Positions 23,101-36,700 of a DNA stretch of 64,000 nt are shown in pieces. The translations under genes were made by a program, and so were the position numbers. The DNA lies in NCBI GenBank assembly GCA_030620095.1, contig JAUTXW010000551.1, forward strand, positions 157,803 through 221,802, in the 5' to 3' direction. Below the pieces are notes generated by a model, which was given only the letters and a program-made list of their open reading frames with translations, did no database searches and was not told where the DNA came from. Source of the DNA: Kuschelorhynchus macadamiae. Taxonomy: Eukaryota; Arthropoda; Insecta; Coleoptera; Curculionidae. How positions within the stretch are numbered: the first letter of the stretch is position 1; each line of letters begins with the position of its first letter.

Positions 23101-24738
23101 CAATTTCAATCGAAGAAGAATAGAGAAGAACATGATTTTTTCAATAACATTTTATTCGCTTCGTCAGAAGCGACATTTCATAAAAATGAATACGTCAACC
23201 GACATAATTTCCCCTATTATAGTTCTGAAGACCCCAGATTCATTATCGCCTTGGATCACCAGCATAGATGGTCTCTTAATGTATGGGCTTGTATAATCGG
23301 TAACCGTATCATTGGACCTTATTTTTTCGAAAATAGAGTTAATGGAGACACTTTCCTACATTTACTGCAAAACAGTTTGCAGGAGTGGATTGACAAATTA
23401 CCTTTGAATCTAGTGAGGTGGATGTGGTTCCAATTAGATGGCGCTCCGGCACATTTTAGCAGGCAGGTGAGGCAATTTTTAGACACGAATTATGAAAATA
23501 AATGGATTGGTAGGGGTGGTCCAGTATCATGGCCGGCAAGGTCTCCGGACCTCACAAAACTAGATTTTTTCTTGTCGGGTTTTGTTAAAGAGCAAGTTTA
23601 CCAAACGTCACCCACTACCATAGAGAATATGAAAATGAGAATTAGAAATGCATGTACAAATATCAATGCCGCGATGCCGAATAGAGTTAACAATTCCTTT
23701 GTGAATCGGCTACAAATGTATGTTGAAAGAAATGGTGGTCATATTGAACATTTAATCAAGTGATTGTAGGACTTCTTTTTCTCTTGTGTCTCTTTAATTA
23801 ATATATTTATTTGCCTTTTTACATAAAGAAAAATAGTAGACTGAATTTTTAATTTTGCATTTTTTACCGTGTATTAATGTACAGGGTGATTCACCGAGAT
23901 TTGCGACCCCCTTAATTCCTTTATTTTTAATAACAGAGAAAAAGTTGAAATACAAAACGTCGTTTGAAAAAAGGCACTGCAATTCATAATTTTTTACAAA
24001 ATGACGGATATTAGAAAAACTATCAGATTTAGACATAGGACATGTTACACAAAAAATGTGTAGCATTACGAGCAGAATCTAAATATGTAAAAATATACAG
24101 GATGTCCCATAAGAAAAAACATAACTTTGCTTCGCTACAGATTTTTGAGACACCCTGTATAAATGAAAATAATTTTAGGTTATGTAGCCTGTATGGTTCT
24201 ACAACTTTTGTATTTGAACTTTTTTTATATCGCTATCCGTTATCAAAATATCAACCGAGAACGCACTATTGGGACACCCTGTACATATATATAAATAATT
24301 CTTTTAAGAAAATAAACCAGTACCCAAGAATTTTAAACAAAAAAAATATAGACATGGTTTAAGACAACGCAACAAAAATATTACAGCAAGGGTTAAAAAT
24401 CGCTATCTAACAACCAAGATGCCATTCTTACAAGACATCCGAATAACTTATGGACGGATTTGTGAACAAAACCTCAAAGATGTTTCTATAGCCTACTGAA
24501 AGCTCGCAAGCCAAAAGAACAGGAGAATATTTTTACTCAAGTGTACACACACAAACACAGTTCCAAAATTCCTAGATTTTAATTTACCTTAAATTGAATT
24601 TACAGGCCAATAATATCCTTTTTAAAAAGCTCTCTATGAAGCGCGAAATGTTAAGGAAATAAATAATTCTTTTAAGAAAATAAACCAGTACCCAAGAATT
24701 TTAAACAAAAAAAATATTAGACATGGTTTAAGAAAATG

Positions 24739-24797
<59 letters not shown>

Positions 24798-27700
24798 TAT
24801 CTGTTAAAGGTCCTTGAAAGAAAATTGGTCCAATTATCCTGATTGCCAATATCCCAGCACAAACATTTACTCCGAATCGTTCTTTAAATTTCCAACATTT
24901 AATCTATGCTCATTTTGCCATAGACCAATATCTTGTATTTTGTCGATTGAACATACCATTGTTTGTAAATCTTGACTGTGTATAGTATCGTTAATGAAAA
25001 ATTATTTGGGCCATTATTTTGCAAAAACCAATTAGCGTATTGAAACCTTCTTTCGAAATCGCCCTCGTACAAATACTGGTGTAGTTGATACTTGAAGGAG
25101 CAATACTTATACTTTTTTAATATTTTCCAAACTGATTGGTGACTAATGTTTGGGGTAGTTGTATTTGACATAACTAAGTTATTAACCAAAAATTGATTTT
25201 TCCGACTTAAAACATTTCTGAAAAGCAAGAAAGTAGTGAAAAAAATAAAATTGTATTTTTCTAACAATGTACACATTCACTAGAATGATTCTGAGTTGGT
25301 CATGGCCCTATAGACTAAAAATTAAATATCGTGATAAATTCTTTTTCGTTACCGAAATCGCAACAAAACTAGTACTATCGGACGTAAAATGATCCATAAG
25401 TTCGAAATATTGAAAAATATATAGGGTGTCTCATTTAAAAATCGAAAGTTAGGGTCATTTCCGGACAAACCAGAAGTCACAAAAATCTGAAGTAGTCGTC
25501 ATAAAATAGCATTTTGGTAGTTTAACACCTCGGGCCAGTTTCAAAATAATCAGCTAGTAAATAAAGAAATGGCAGACCGAAAATGATCTCGTTTACACCC
25601 GGTATATACAGGGTGATTCACGTTGAGTGTCCTATTAAAAGTTCTGGAGAACTATAAAAGGGATTTTTTTCAAATTCGGCATACGGACATAATAGGTAAT
25701 AATCTATATTTTAAAAATATTTTCGCAAGTGCAGCGTTGCCACATCTCTCCGAAACCAATAGCAACATTGAAATTTCAAATAGAACACCCTATATTTTAT
25801 TGCAGTTTCTGATTCTACGCACGATTTTAAGTAACTTTTGTTAACATCTTTCTATACTTATCTCCTACCATTTTCTCTAAAAAAATTAATTTATGATTTT
25901 TTTTTAGAAAATCACCACGTTAATAAAATTCCATATTTACCTGCGTAAGCGAGATAATTACTAGATTTTTTTTCTGGGTTAGAGAGTGCATATATTTAAA
26001 ATAACTTTATGTTAGAATAGCGATATATCTTACAGGGTGTCGTATAAAAAAGGCATTTTTATCGAAATTTAGTAATAGTGAAAACTCATTTATTTTAAAT
26101 ACAACACTCTGTATTGTATGGTATCTTCGAATAAACCAATACCTTACCTACAATATTTCCATATATGTTCCTATACCCATCTCCCACCATTTTTTAGATA
26201 CGAGCCAATTTTGAATATTTTCCTGTTTTCAAAGACCATCCACAACAAAAGCACCCGCCTCGGCACCTGCTTAGCGAATCACTTAACTAGTTGGGCCATG
26301 TAAGGTTTTATTTACCTCGAACTGACAAATATTTGAAATAAACAGACAGTTTTAAATACGGTGAATAATCCAAAATGTATTTTTTAAATACAATTTGTAA
26401 CCTAAAGGTGTTAGATATTATAAGTGATAATTCAACAAACAAATAATACATAATCGTTAATTTTTAGCAAAAGAAAGATAACTAATTGTTAAATTGCTTA
26501 AAATGGCCACCATTCGCATTAAGGCATTCGTGCAAACATGTTACTTGGTTTCTTGTTGTTACTCTTGGTATTTCCTCAGGATTTAATTCGTCAAAAGCTC
26601 GACGTACTCGATTTTCCAGATCCTGGAGATTTTCTATTGGATTTCCTACATAGACTCGCTCTTTGATGGTTCCCCAAAGGTAAGAATCTAGGGGAGTTAG
26701 GTCTGGAGACCGAGGTGGCCAATCCCATGGTCCCAAACGTCTGAACCACCTATCTTCGAACATTCCATATAATTCGTGACTCACTTCATTGCTGCAATGT
26801 GCAGGAGCTCCATCCAATTGGTACCAGCAAGAAATCAATAATTGTAGTGGTAACTCATCCAAAAACTCATTAACTCTAGATCTTAAAATAACCAGATATT
26901 TATTTGAAGTTAAATTTTCATCGTAGATACAATAAGCAAATTTATTGTCCATCAGAAAGCAAAAAACATTAAACCCGAATTGAAACTGAAATCTTCGTTC
27001 TATAACCAATTTTAGGTTTTCAGTCGCCCAAAAATGACTATTTCGTCTATTAAATATTCCTTCACTCGTAAATTTCGACTCGTCAGTCCAGATAATTTTT
27101 TTCAAAAATAGTGGGTCTTCCTCAATTTTAGCTAGAACTATTTCGCAAAATTCAGTACGTCTCTGAAAATCTTCTGGTAAAAGGCCTTGTTGGGTGATAA
27201 ATTTAAATGGTTGAATGTTATGTTTGCTTAGAATACGTTGAATTGTTGAATATGAAAGTCCTAGATCTATTTCAGCACTTCTAATTGATGCTTGAGGGTA
27301 AACGTTAAAATATCCAAGTACATTTATTTCATTGCCTTCATTATCAGTTTGTAGTTTTGTGTATGATCTATGCTTTATAATTTTGCCGTGATTTTTAAAA
27401 TTTGCTTCATATCTGAAATATGAAGGCAAAATAAATAGATAGCCTGAAATGCTGTATACACGTACGAAAGAATTGTACCAAAAGAGAGGATGTCAGTATT
27501 AATGTGTATAATCAGAGTCCAAGGACCATCATCAAAATATTATGTTACGCACGTTAATACTGACAACCTCCTGTTGTTTCAGCAACATAAATTGATTTTT
27601 AAGGAAATAAAAACTATTATTGCATTTAGTACCTTCTAAATTTTTTCCTGCGCATAGGAGGTAAATGAGGATACATCTCGTTAAATTTTCTGCAGGTTCT

Positions 27701-30700
27701 TGAAATAACTTTGTTACACTCTCCATGAATGTAAAATAAATTTAAAATATCAATATTGGAATATTCAATTGCGTTTTCCATTTTTACGGAGCATCAATTG
27801 AAAACTATCTGTTAATGTCAAAAAGATGTCAAGGAAGCTAAGTTATTCGTTAAGCGGGTGGTTTTGTTATGGTAGTCTTTGAAAACAGGAAAATATTCAA
27901 AGTTGGCTCATATCTAAAAAATGGGTATAGGAACATATATGGAAATATTGTAGGTAAGGTATTGGTTTATTCGAAGATACCATAAAATACAGGGTGTTGT
28001 ATTTAAAATAAATGAGTTTTCACCATTACTAAATTTCGATAAAAATGCCCTTTTTATACGACACCCTGTATGATATATCGCTATTCTAACATATAGTTAT
28101 TTTAAATATATGCACTCTCTAACCCAGAAAAAAAAATCTAGTAATTATCTCGCTTACGCAGGTAAATATGGAATTTTATTAAAGTGGTGATTTTCTAAAA
28201 AAAAATCCTAAATTAATTTTTTTAGAGAAAATGGTAGGAGATAAGTATAGGAAAATGTTAACAAAAGTTACTTAAAATCGTGCGTAGAATCAGAAACTGC
28301 AATAAATTATAGGGTGTTCTATTTGAAATTTCAATGTTGCTATTGGTTTCGGAGAGATGTGGCAACGCTGTACGCGAAAATATTTTTAAAATATAGATTA
28401 TTACCTATTATGTCCGTATGCCGAATTTGAAAAAAATCCCTTTTATAGTTCTCCAGAACTTTTAATAGGACACTCAACGTGAATCACTATTTACTGAACT
28501 AAATTGGGTCACACTTTTTCCAGTGTTTTTTGACCGCACTGGTACGACATGAGACACCCTACATATGCTATGAATTGATCAAGAAATTTCTTTAGTAATC
28601 ACAAAAATGTATCATTTTAGTGTGTTATCTGCATTCATGCTAAAGCCACCATGCAAACGTCACCATGTGGCCATCAAGTCGTTTGCAGAAAATGTTTCGT
28701 GAAGACTATCCAAATTGCAGTGTCTCAAAGACTTCTTCCACTCAGATGTGTTATATGCCGAGCCAAGATTTTAAGGTTAAAGGTTGGTGACTTTCTTTTA
28801 AAATAATGATGAAATTATTACTAAATGTAAAGCAAAAATATATCATAAAAAATGTCCTTTATAGACTGGTCCCGTATTCCCCTCTTCCATTTCCGGCTAT
28901 TCAATGACGTCACGAGATTCTTCAGTTCCCCAATCGGACAGCCTCTACAGCGTGAGCAGCGGAGGTTCCTCCATTTCTTCCAATTCAAGTTCTTCCGATG
29001 GACCGCCCTTAAAACAAAATGGCCATGGAGGGGGCAAGTGCTGTGGAGGGCATTGTGTTGGTGGGGCCTATCCTCGACAGCCAACTACAGGAGCTATTAG
29101 AAGGTTAGTGAATTGAAACCTCAGATTAAGTATATATACCTTATAAAAAGATACGTAACGCTCAGTGGCGTGCGTTCCATGGAAGCGATAGGAACATCGC
29201 TTCCCTTGTCCTTATAATATCCAGAATAGAAGAACATAAATTGATGGCGGCATGTCTTTTTAAAACTTTCAATCGAACTTGATTATAACAACTATAACAG
29301 TGGCGCAAACCGCTTCAACTTTGCTGTAGGTGCTATGTTTCGTTTACGATTTTCCTATTATGTTGCCATGACAACGCGTACGCGGTAACGTCGAGCGCAT
29401 GGAAGAATAATGTTAACCAGCGCCATACAACGCTCTCGGTGAATTGTTAACGTAGTACACTACACCCACGTGTCGTTCAGTTTGGGGTGGTTGTTTACTT
29501 TTATTTTCGCGGATTTCGCTGCAACCGGTTAGTTCCTTTGCAGTTTGATTAACTGTTTTGTATTATATTTATTTATAGTGTTGTTAGAACTTTATTTGGT
29601 GTCGGGTTTATTGATTTACACTATTGATGAATCCGTTTTTGTTGGAAACTCCATGTAATCGATGGAAGGCACAAGATCAGAGTTTTAATCATCATCCTGG
29701 TTTTCGGCGTACAAATGGTTAGGTATTAGTCAAATATTACAAAAATTGTTTTGCTGGCCTTGTTTACTAGTTTCCATTAAATATTCATTGTCGAAATGGA
29801 TTTGCAGGTATGTTAAATATATGAAGGTCTTTACATAAACATGAAGACTCGGCGGAGCATTTAAAATGCGAATTAATGCTAAAAACATTTGTAAAAAATC
29901 AAAGCACTACAGCTGACACTTTAACCGAAAATGCTAAACTATCTAAAATACATTTTAACTAAAACGTCCGATTAAATAGACTATTTATGTGCTTGGTAAT
30001 TGACGCAGTTTTGTACCTTGCAAAACAAGAGTTAGTCTTTCGCGGCCATGATAAGAGCAGCGGGTCGATAAATAGGGGGAATTTTAAAAAGCTTTTAGGT
30101 TTATTAATATCGAGAAGTTCCCAAGAACTAAAAGATCAACACGAAAAAATTAAAAATGTTTTACTGCTGACTTGAAAACTATTCAAAACGAAATAAATGA
30201 ATGCATTTCTGATTATTTAAATGTTCATGTAAAAAATGAAATAACGAACACACAGTTTTTTTCTGTGCAAGTGGATGACACCACTGATATTACGCAAACC
30301 TCCCAGTGCCCCATAATTTTAAGATACGTTAATTCAGAAGGTTCAGTAGTCTAGAAATTCTTAGGATTTTATAATGTCAACTCGGATAGAAAGTCGGAGA
30401 ATTTATATTCTCTACTGCAGGGGTGCTCAAACTTGAACTGCTGGCGATATACCTCAATATTTTTAGACTACTTACGATCGACTCAGAGAGGCTGCAAGTA
30501 TGTGTGATGCAGGGTTGTCGTACATACATGATACATACACCCTACCTACCTACCTACCTAACTAGGTAGGGTGTACCGTAGCATATATAGATATTAGGTT
30601 TCCGCACAATATACATTATTTTAGTCAAGGTTTGGGTTAGGTTTAGTTAGGTTCTTCTCTACAATATCAATGAAAAAAGTCATAGTTATTCAAAATTGCG

Positions 30701-33700
30701 AGTTTATTGGTTGTTACAAAACAAAAAAGTTACATATGGTGTTAAACTTAACTAAGGAGTGACTTTGGATGTTGAAGCGTGGTACTGCATGTCCTCAGCA
30801 TACTTTTCATAATATGGTACATAACCACTGAAAGCTACTCGCAAGCATGATGACATATGATCGTCAGTTAGTCGATTGCGATATTTTGACTTAATTATCT
30901 TCATTTCAGAAAATGCAGACTCGCACAAGTAAGTTGACCCAAACATTGCTGTCATGCTGTCAGGCGATTTGCCTTAGATTCGGATATTTATTTTCAGATA
31001 TAAAACACCAGAAATTTGTATCAGATGCTGTAGCTTTGAGATGTATATTTGATATAATCTGCACCAACTCATTTTCAACAGAACATGAGTTCATATTAAA
31101 CTGACTTGCTATTTCAGTAGCTAATTCCTCAATGTTTTTACATGAAAAAGGATAACACATAAATGATGCTACATTTGCCAATTTACTACAATCATAAAAA
31201 CGCATTTCGATTGTCCCAAAATATTTGATAATTCAGCCTCATACGTATCATAATTCAACTGAGAAATCCTTGCTTTCAAAGACGGAAAATGTTTCAGATC
31301 CTTTCTTTTCAGATGATCTATCATAAGTTGCAATTTACTTTTAAATACGTTTACTGCGCTAATCATCTCAATAACAGTTTTTCCTTTACCTGGAAGCTCC
31401 AAGTTAATGGTGTTTAAGTGCATTGTGATGTCAGTCAAAAATGCCAAATCAGTCAGCCATTTTTCGTATTTCAACATCTGAGTGTCATTACCTCTTTCGC
31501 CTAGAAAAGCTGTTATTTCGGGCAATAATTCTTGAAACCTTTCTAGGAATTTTCCGCGACTCAACCACCTGACGTCCGTGTGAAGAACTAAATCAGTGTG
31601 TTCAGCTGACTCCCTATCTTCCAACTGCAACTTAAAGAGCCGCCGTTGCAAGCTACGTGCATGGATGGAATTCACAATTTTTGTTGCAATGCCCATAATT
31701 TCCTCCGTGTTTAAAACTTTTGAACACAAAACTTGTTGATGTATAATGTTATGGATTGAAAAAAATGAAGGGAAATCTTCATTAGCTCTACACAATGCCA
31801 CAAAACCGTTTTTGTTTCCAGTCATTGCTGGTGCTCGATCGGTTGTAATGCACACTAATTTATATATTGGTAAGTTGTAGTTTTTTACAAAATTGAAGAA
31901 AACGTCATATATATATCTTCGCCACGGGTCTTCCTCTTCGGAGGAATGATTGTCAAAAATTCTTCCTTAGCCAACATGTCATTGAATACCATCCGAATAA
32001 AAATACACTGCTGGGCAGTGTCTGTCATATCGGTGGAGTCGTCGAACTGTAAAGAAAAGTATGTACATTCCATGATATCATTTTTTAGTTTATCTGCCAT
32101 GTCCTGACTCATGACTTCAATACGCCTTGTGACAGTCGGACGAGATAACTGAAGTTCTCTAATAGCAGACATGATTTCTGTTTTATTTTTAAAATCTCAC
32201 CCGCTTCAATAAATGTATCCTTCACAACCGATCCATCTTCGAATGGTTTCTTGTGTTTCGCCAATATATGAGATATTTTAAATAACGCGATCGTAGCAGC
32301 TTTTGATTCTTTGGTTGGTCTTGTAAACATGGTTTGTTCTTTTTTCAAACAAGATATCAAATCACGTACTTTTCGTTTTCTTAATTCACTCTGTGGCGGA
32401 AAATCCTTTTCATAGTTTTTATGAACCATTTTATGATGCCTCTCTAAGTTACCACGCTTAGGTATTGCAACTGACGCACGACAAATAAGACAAATGCACT
32501 TATCCTTTACCATACAAAACAAAAATTCTTCCTCCCAAACGTTATTAAAATGATACGTTTTAGATTTCTTCGCTGCACCCATTTTGTACTATTTAATAAC
32601 GAAGTATTGCCTTCAAGTTGCAATTCAGAATGACACCAATTTCTGCAGGCGCAACATTTATATCGGCGTGAACGAAAGTCTCGAATATTCCCGTCAAACG
32701 CGCCGCCCGAAATTTCTAGAAAAGCGGCATGAATAAAAAACGCGGCTTTTCTTTGACTAGTACCGCGCGTTCCTTTGATAAAGCCGCCTTTTGCAGCTAG
32801 CAGAGTGTTATTTTATTACGTAATAAATTTTTGTAGTTTAGTTAAGTACCTACTTATTAAAAAAAAATTTCTTCTCGAGAACTACTCAAAAAGCAATCGC
32901 GATCAACCGTTTGAGCACCCCTGCTCTATTGGATCAAATTTTGGACCAATTTTACTATAAACGTAAATTAATAGGACAATGTTACGATGGCGCAAATGTG
33001 ATGTCCGACCATCTAAATGGCCTTCAAAAAAAAAAGAAAAAGCGCCGCAGGCTGTATTTGTCCATTGTCTTGCGCATCGTCTTAACCTTGTGATACAGAA
33101 AAGTTTAAAAATATTTCTAGATGTCGAATTTTTTTGCAAGTCTTAGTGGTATTCCCCCATTTTTTCATCACTCAGCCAAACGAACGTATGTTCTTACATC
33201 TGCATCTACGAGGCGTATACCAACAATTACAGAAACTCATTGGTCTTCAAATTCGAAGTTACTAAATGTGATTGTTCAGGACTGGACTAAATTAAAAGAC
33301 GTTTTTGAATTTATTACAAATTGTGACATATCTGATGAAAAATCAATCCGGCTTGCGAAAGGATTTTTAGTGTGTTTAATGACATTTTCTCAATCACGGA
33401 CATACTATTTGCGTTCTTCAAAAAAAATCGCTTGACATTCATTTTTGCATATCCAATATAAAACAATGTCGTGAGGCGCTCTGTAAAAAAAATGACCATT
33501 TTTTAATACCATGTTTGATGAAACAAATTCTATTACAGAAATAAATCACTACAAACGTGAGCTTGCTAAGCTTTCACCTGAAGAAATTAGGGCTAAGTAT
33601 AGAACTCTTTTTTATGAAATATTGGACCATATTTTAATGGAAATGACACTAAGCTTTCAAGACTGTAAAAAACTTACATTTTTATGTTTGGCAGATTCTG

Positions 33701-36700
33701 CTAAAAAAATATATAGTAATGCACGGTTTTTTGGAACACTTTGTAGAGAAATTTTATCTTTGAAAATAAAATGTACCTAAGAACCCTACAAACTGGTAAA
33801 AAAATCATAACTGTAATTTGAAAACTAAGAAAAGGGGGGGGTGGACAAAGTTGGTCTAAAAACCAAATTTCCAAAGTTTATCTGAAACCATCTCCGAGAT
33901 ATAGCCGAATAGAGCCTGGAGAGCAGAGAGTCAATCTAGCACGTTTGCCGTGATGCTTGTGGTATTTTGTTACGTATCTTTCTAGATATTTAATATGAGA
34001 CTGAAACAAATGATTACTGGTCCAATATAAAGTAAGATGCGTGCAATTTGTTTGTCTCAAACACTGCATAAATTCTCTTTCAGATCTCAAAAGCAGGACA
34101 TGAAAATTACCTTGAAAGATTACTGCAGGCCTGAGAAAAATCATATTAACCGTTTGCCTCCAATCAGAGAGTCAAGTCCTTTGCATAGTGTCCCACCAGC
34201 TTCCACAAGAATTCGGTAAGTCTCCGATTTTATCATAATGGCAACCCATATTCAAAAATTGCTCTTCTATAAAATAATATTATATAGAATCACAGGTCTG
34301 TTTCATTTTAGTTAATAAATGGAAATCTTTTTTAATATCGACTTAGGCAAAAAATTATTCTTAACAAAAAGTTCTGCTTATTTTAAAAATGAGATTGACT
34401 TAAAGCATATGTTATTCAGTTTATAGCGTACGACACAAATACAAAAATAGGATTTTATTAATTGAACCAACGGTTCTGAATTATCAAAGCATCAAAGCCT
34501 GTCAAAAGCTTTAGAAAAATCTAATGTCAAATTGAAGAATAGTGTTGAGAATATAACATAATATAATATAAAAACAAGTATCCCTTTCTTCTGTTCATTT
34601 CTATTTGTAATTATGTAATCTTACATGTCTCTGAGAATATAAATTTATGTATTTATTTATTTACAAACGGGGTGTATCCCGTTTGTAAATCGTTCGTTCA
34701 ATGTAATGTCATATTAAAATTTCCTTAAATCTAAACCTATATACTGACATAGAACGAAAGCTTTCACGGCTGTGATCAATTAAGTGTCAAAATGAAATCA
34801 CTTTCCGACGTTTCGCCTTCAATTGCTCGAGCCATCTTCAGGGATCTTTACTTCACGAGATCGGAACACCGAATGAGCTCGGATTTTTTTTTGTAACGAT
34901 GGGGAATGCTTTTACGCACGAATTCCCCTCCAGTAGAAGGGAAGACAGTGTGGGACTCGTTGCTCTGTCAGGTTTTCACCTGTCGGAGTCAACAATGCCC
35001 ACTAAACCCCAACGGGCCCCCATCAGATGGACCATCATTGGGATAGCCAAGGATCCTTCGATGGAGTTGATGCCGTCCTTTCAAGATGTTTTTGCCACCT
35101 CTCGATACTTGTAGTCATCTGAAATAAAAAATATTATTAATAGGGAAAGTGTCGTCTTACCAGGGGGGGTTCTGTTCCTTTCTTCTGTCCGGTTTGCCGG
35201 TACATCCTACTGTCCCGTGGTCCAGTCTGCCGTTGCCAGTGTCCCTCCGTCAGTGTGCCTGGTGGTCTTCGAATTTTTGGTCCACTTCTGTGCCCTCAGC
35301 GACGCTGCTGTTCCGTGATCCGGCAGTGTTGAGGATGAGGTGGGGTATTCTTTTACCTCAGGTTCAACTGCAGCTCACGCCGGAGCCAGTTGAGATACCT
35401 GGGATCCTCTTCTTTTACCTCAGGTTCAGCTGCAACTCACGCCGGAGCCAGCTGAGGTACCTGGGAATCCTCTTCTTGGAGTTTGATGGCCACTTGTTGA
35501 TACTCTTAGGGTTTCGGTGGGCACGATCTAGTTCCTAAGGAGCACGGAGACTCAGAAATTTTAATTTGCCCGCTTCCATCCTAGAGTATATTAGTGCAGG
35601 AGCCCGTGTCTAGGTCTCCTGTACCTTGTCCAGTTGTTACGTCTCGGAGCTAGCGGATCATAGTCTACCAGGTCTCGTAGGTTTTCGTTGGGGTCATTTT
35701 CTGCTGCCCTGAAGGCTCGGGTAGCCTTTTGCAGCATGAACTCTTCAATAGGTGTCCACTGAAGATCACGCTGCAGGTCCTCATTCCTGATAAACCATGA
35801 GGCGTCAGCTGCCATCCTAATGAGTTTGTTTTCTGTCCTCTTTAGCTTCATAAGGTGGGATTTAGAAGCATATCCGAAGGATGTGGAGCCATATGTGAGT
35901 TGGCTCCTAGCTACTGTTTGGATCAGTAGCAGCTTAGTCCTCAGTCCCATTTCCCTTTTCCGACAGAGCAGTGGATAAAGTTTACCCATTGCTCGTCTGG
36001 TTTTTGTCCTCGCTGCGTTGATATGGTTATTCCATGTCAAGCTTCTGTCATCCCTAGGTACTTGGCCTCGTTTGACTAAGGAATCTCGACATCTCCAACT
36101 CGGATTCTAGCTCTTGGAGCCAGTCTCCTACGTTGGAATGGGATTGCTTCAGACTTCTGGGGGTTGATCTTAACCTTCCATTTGACACACCAGTCATGAA
36201 GGTTATCAATGTCCTCTTGCAGTCGTCTGCCCATTATCCGGGTGCTTCTGGTTTAGTGTAGGATGGCCGTGTCATCAGCGTAAAGTGCCATTAAGCCCTC
36301 TTCTCCGATTGGGACATCGTGAGAGAAGATGGAGTATAAAATGGGTCCCAGCACAGACCCTTGTGGTACTCCAGCTACTAGTCCTCTTGGAGCTGAATGA
36401 GATTCATTCACCTTGACTGTGAATGATCTGTCATTTAGGTAGCTCCTGATAAGCTTTATGTTTCTTCTCTCGTATCCAGCCACCGACATTTTGTGGATCA
36501 GGCCTTGGTGCCACATTCTGTCGAAAGCTCTGTCGATGTCCAGGAAAACTGCTTGTGAAATAAGTCTGACATTATGGAAATTGAACCATTTATAGGCACA
36601 TTCGTATATAGTGATTCTACATCGAAACTGACTAAGATATCTTTGGGATCTAATTGGATTGATTTTAGTTTTTCTACAAAATGAGTTTCTAATATATGAA

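Larger units (their letters stand above)
25420..28562. mobile_element. outer short element or outer termini around MLE-3
   Basis: ATAGGGTGTCTCAT near 25421 and ATGAGACACCCTA near 28549 are inverted. They lie 75-185 bp outside the MLE-3 repeats. Either MLE-3 inserted into a short inverted-repeat element, or these are its true outer ends. The sequences between inner and outer motifs (25435-25606 and 28488-28548) are not obviously inverted, which favours a nested insertion. Confidence 0.5.
30418..32923 (-). mobile_element. hAT-2 element (2506 bp) nested in hAT-1
   Basis: The termini CAGGGGTGCTCAAAC (30418) and TTGAGCACCCCTG (ending 32923) are inverted repeats, and 8-bp duplications flank them. 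The transposase relic is on the minus strand. A (TACC)n run at 30541-30560 and GC-rich direct motifs near 32700-32780 lie in the subterminal regions. Confidence 0.9.
29163..33780 (+). mobile_element. hAT-1 element, split by hAT-2
   Basis: CAGTGGCGTGCG at 29163 is a hAT-type terminus. Coding remnants continue at 29845-30417 and, after the nested hAT-2, at 32924-33780. No right terminus or C-terminal dimerisation domain was found, so the 3' end is deleted. The 6099-6496 fragment may show what the missing end looked like. Confidence 0.75.

Noticed and set aside
28821..29100. Other-frame and antisense frames over the Ser-rich exon
   Set aside because: Shadows of the real exon, whose phase joins exactly to its neighbours.
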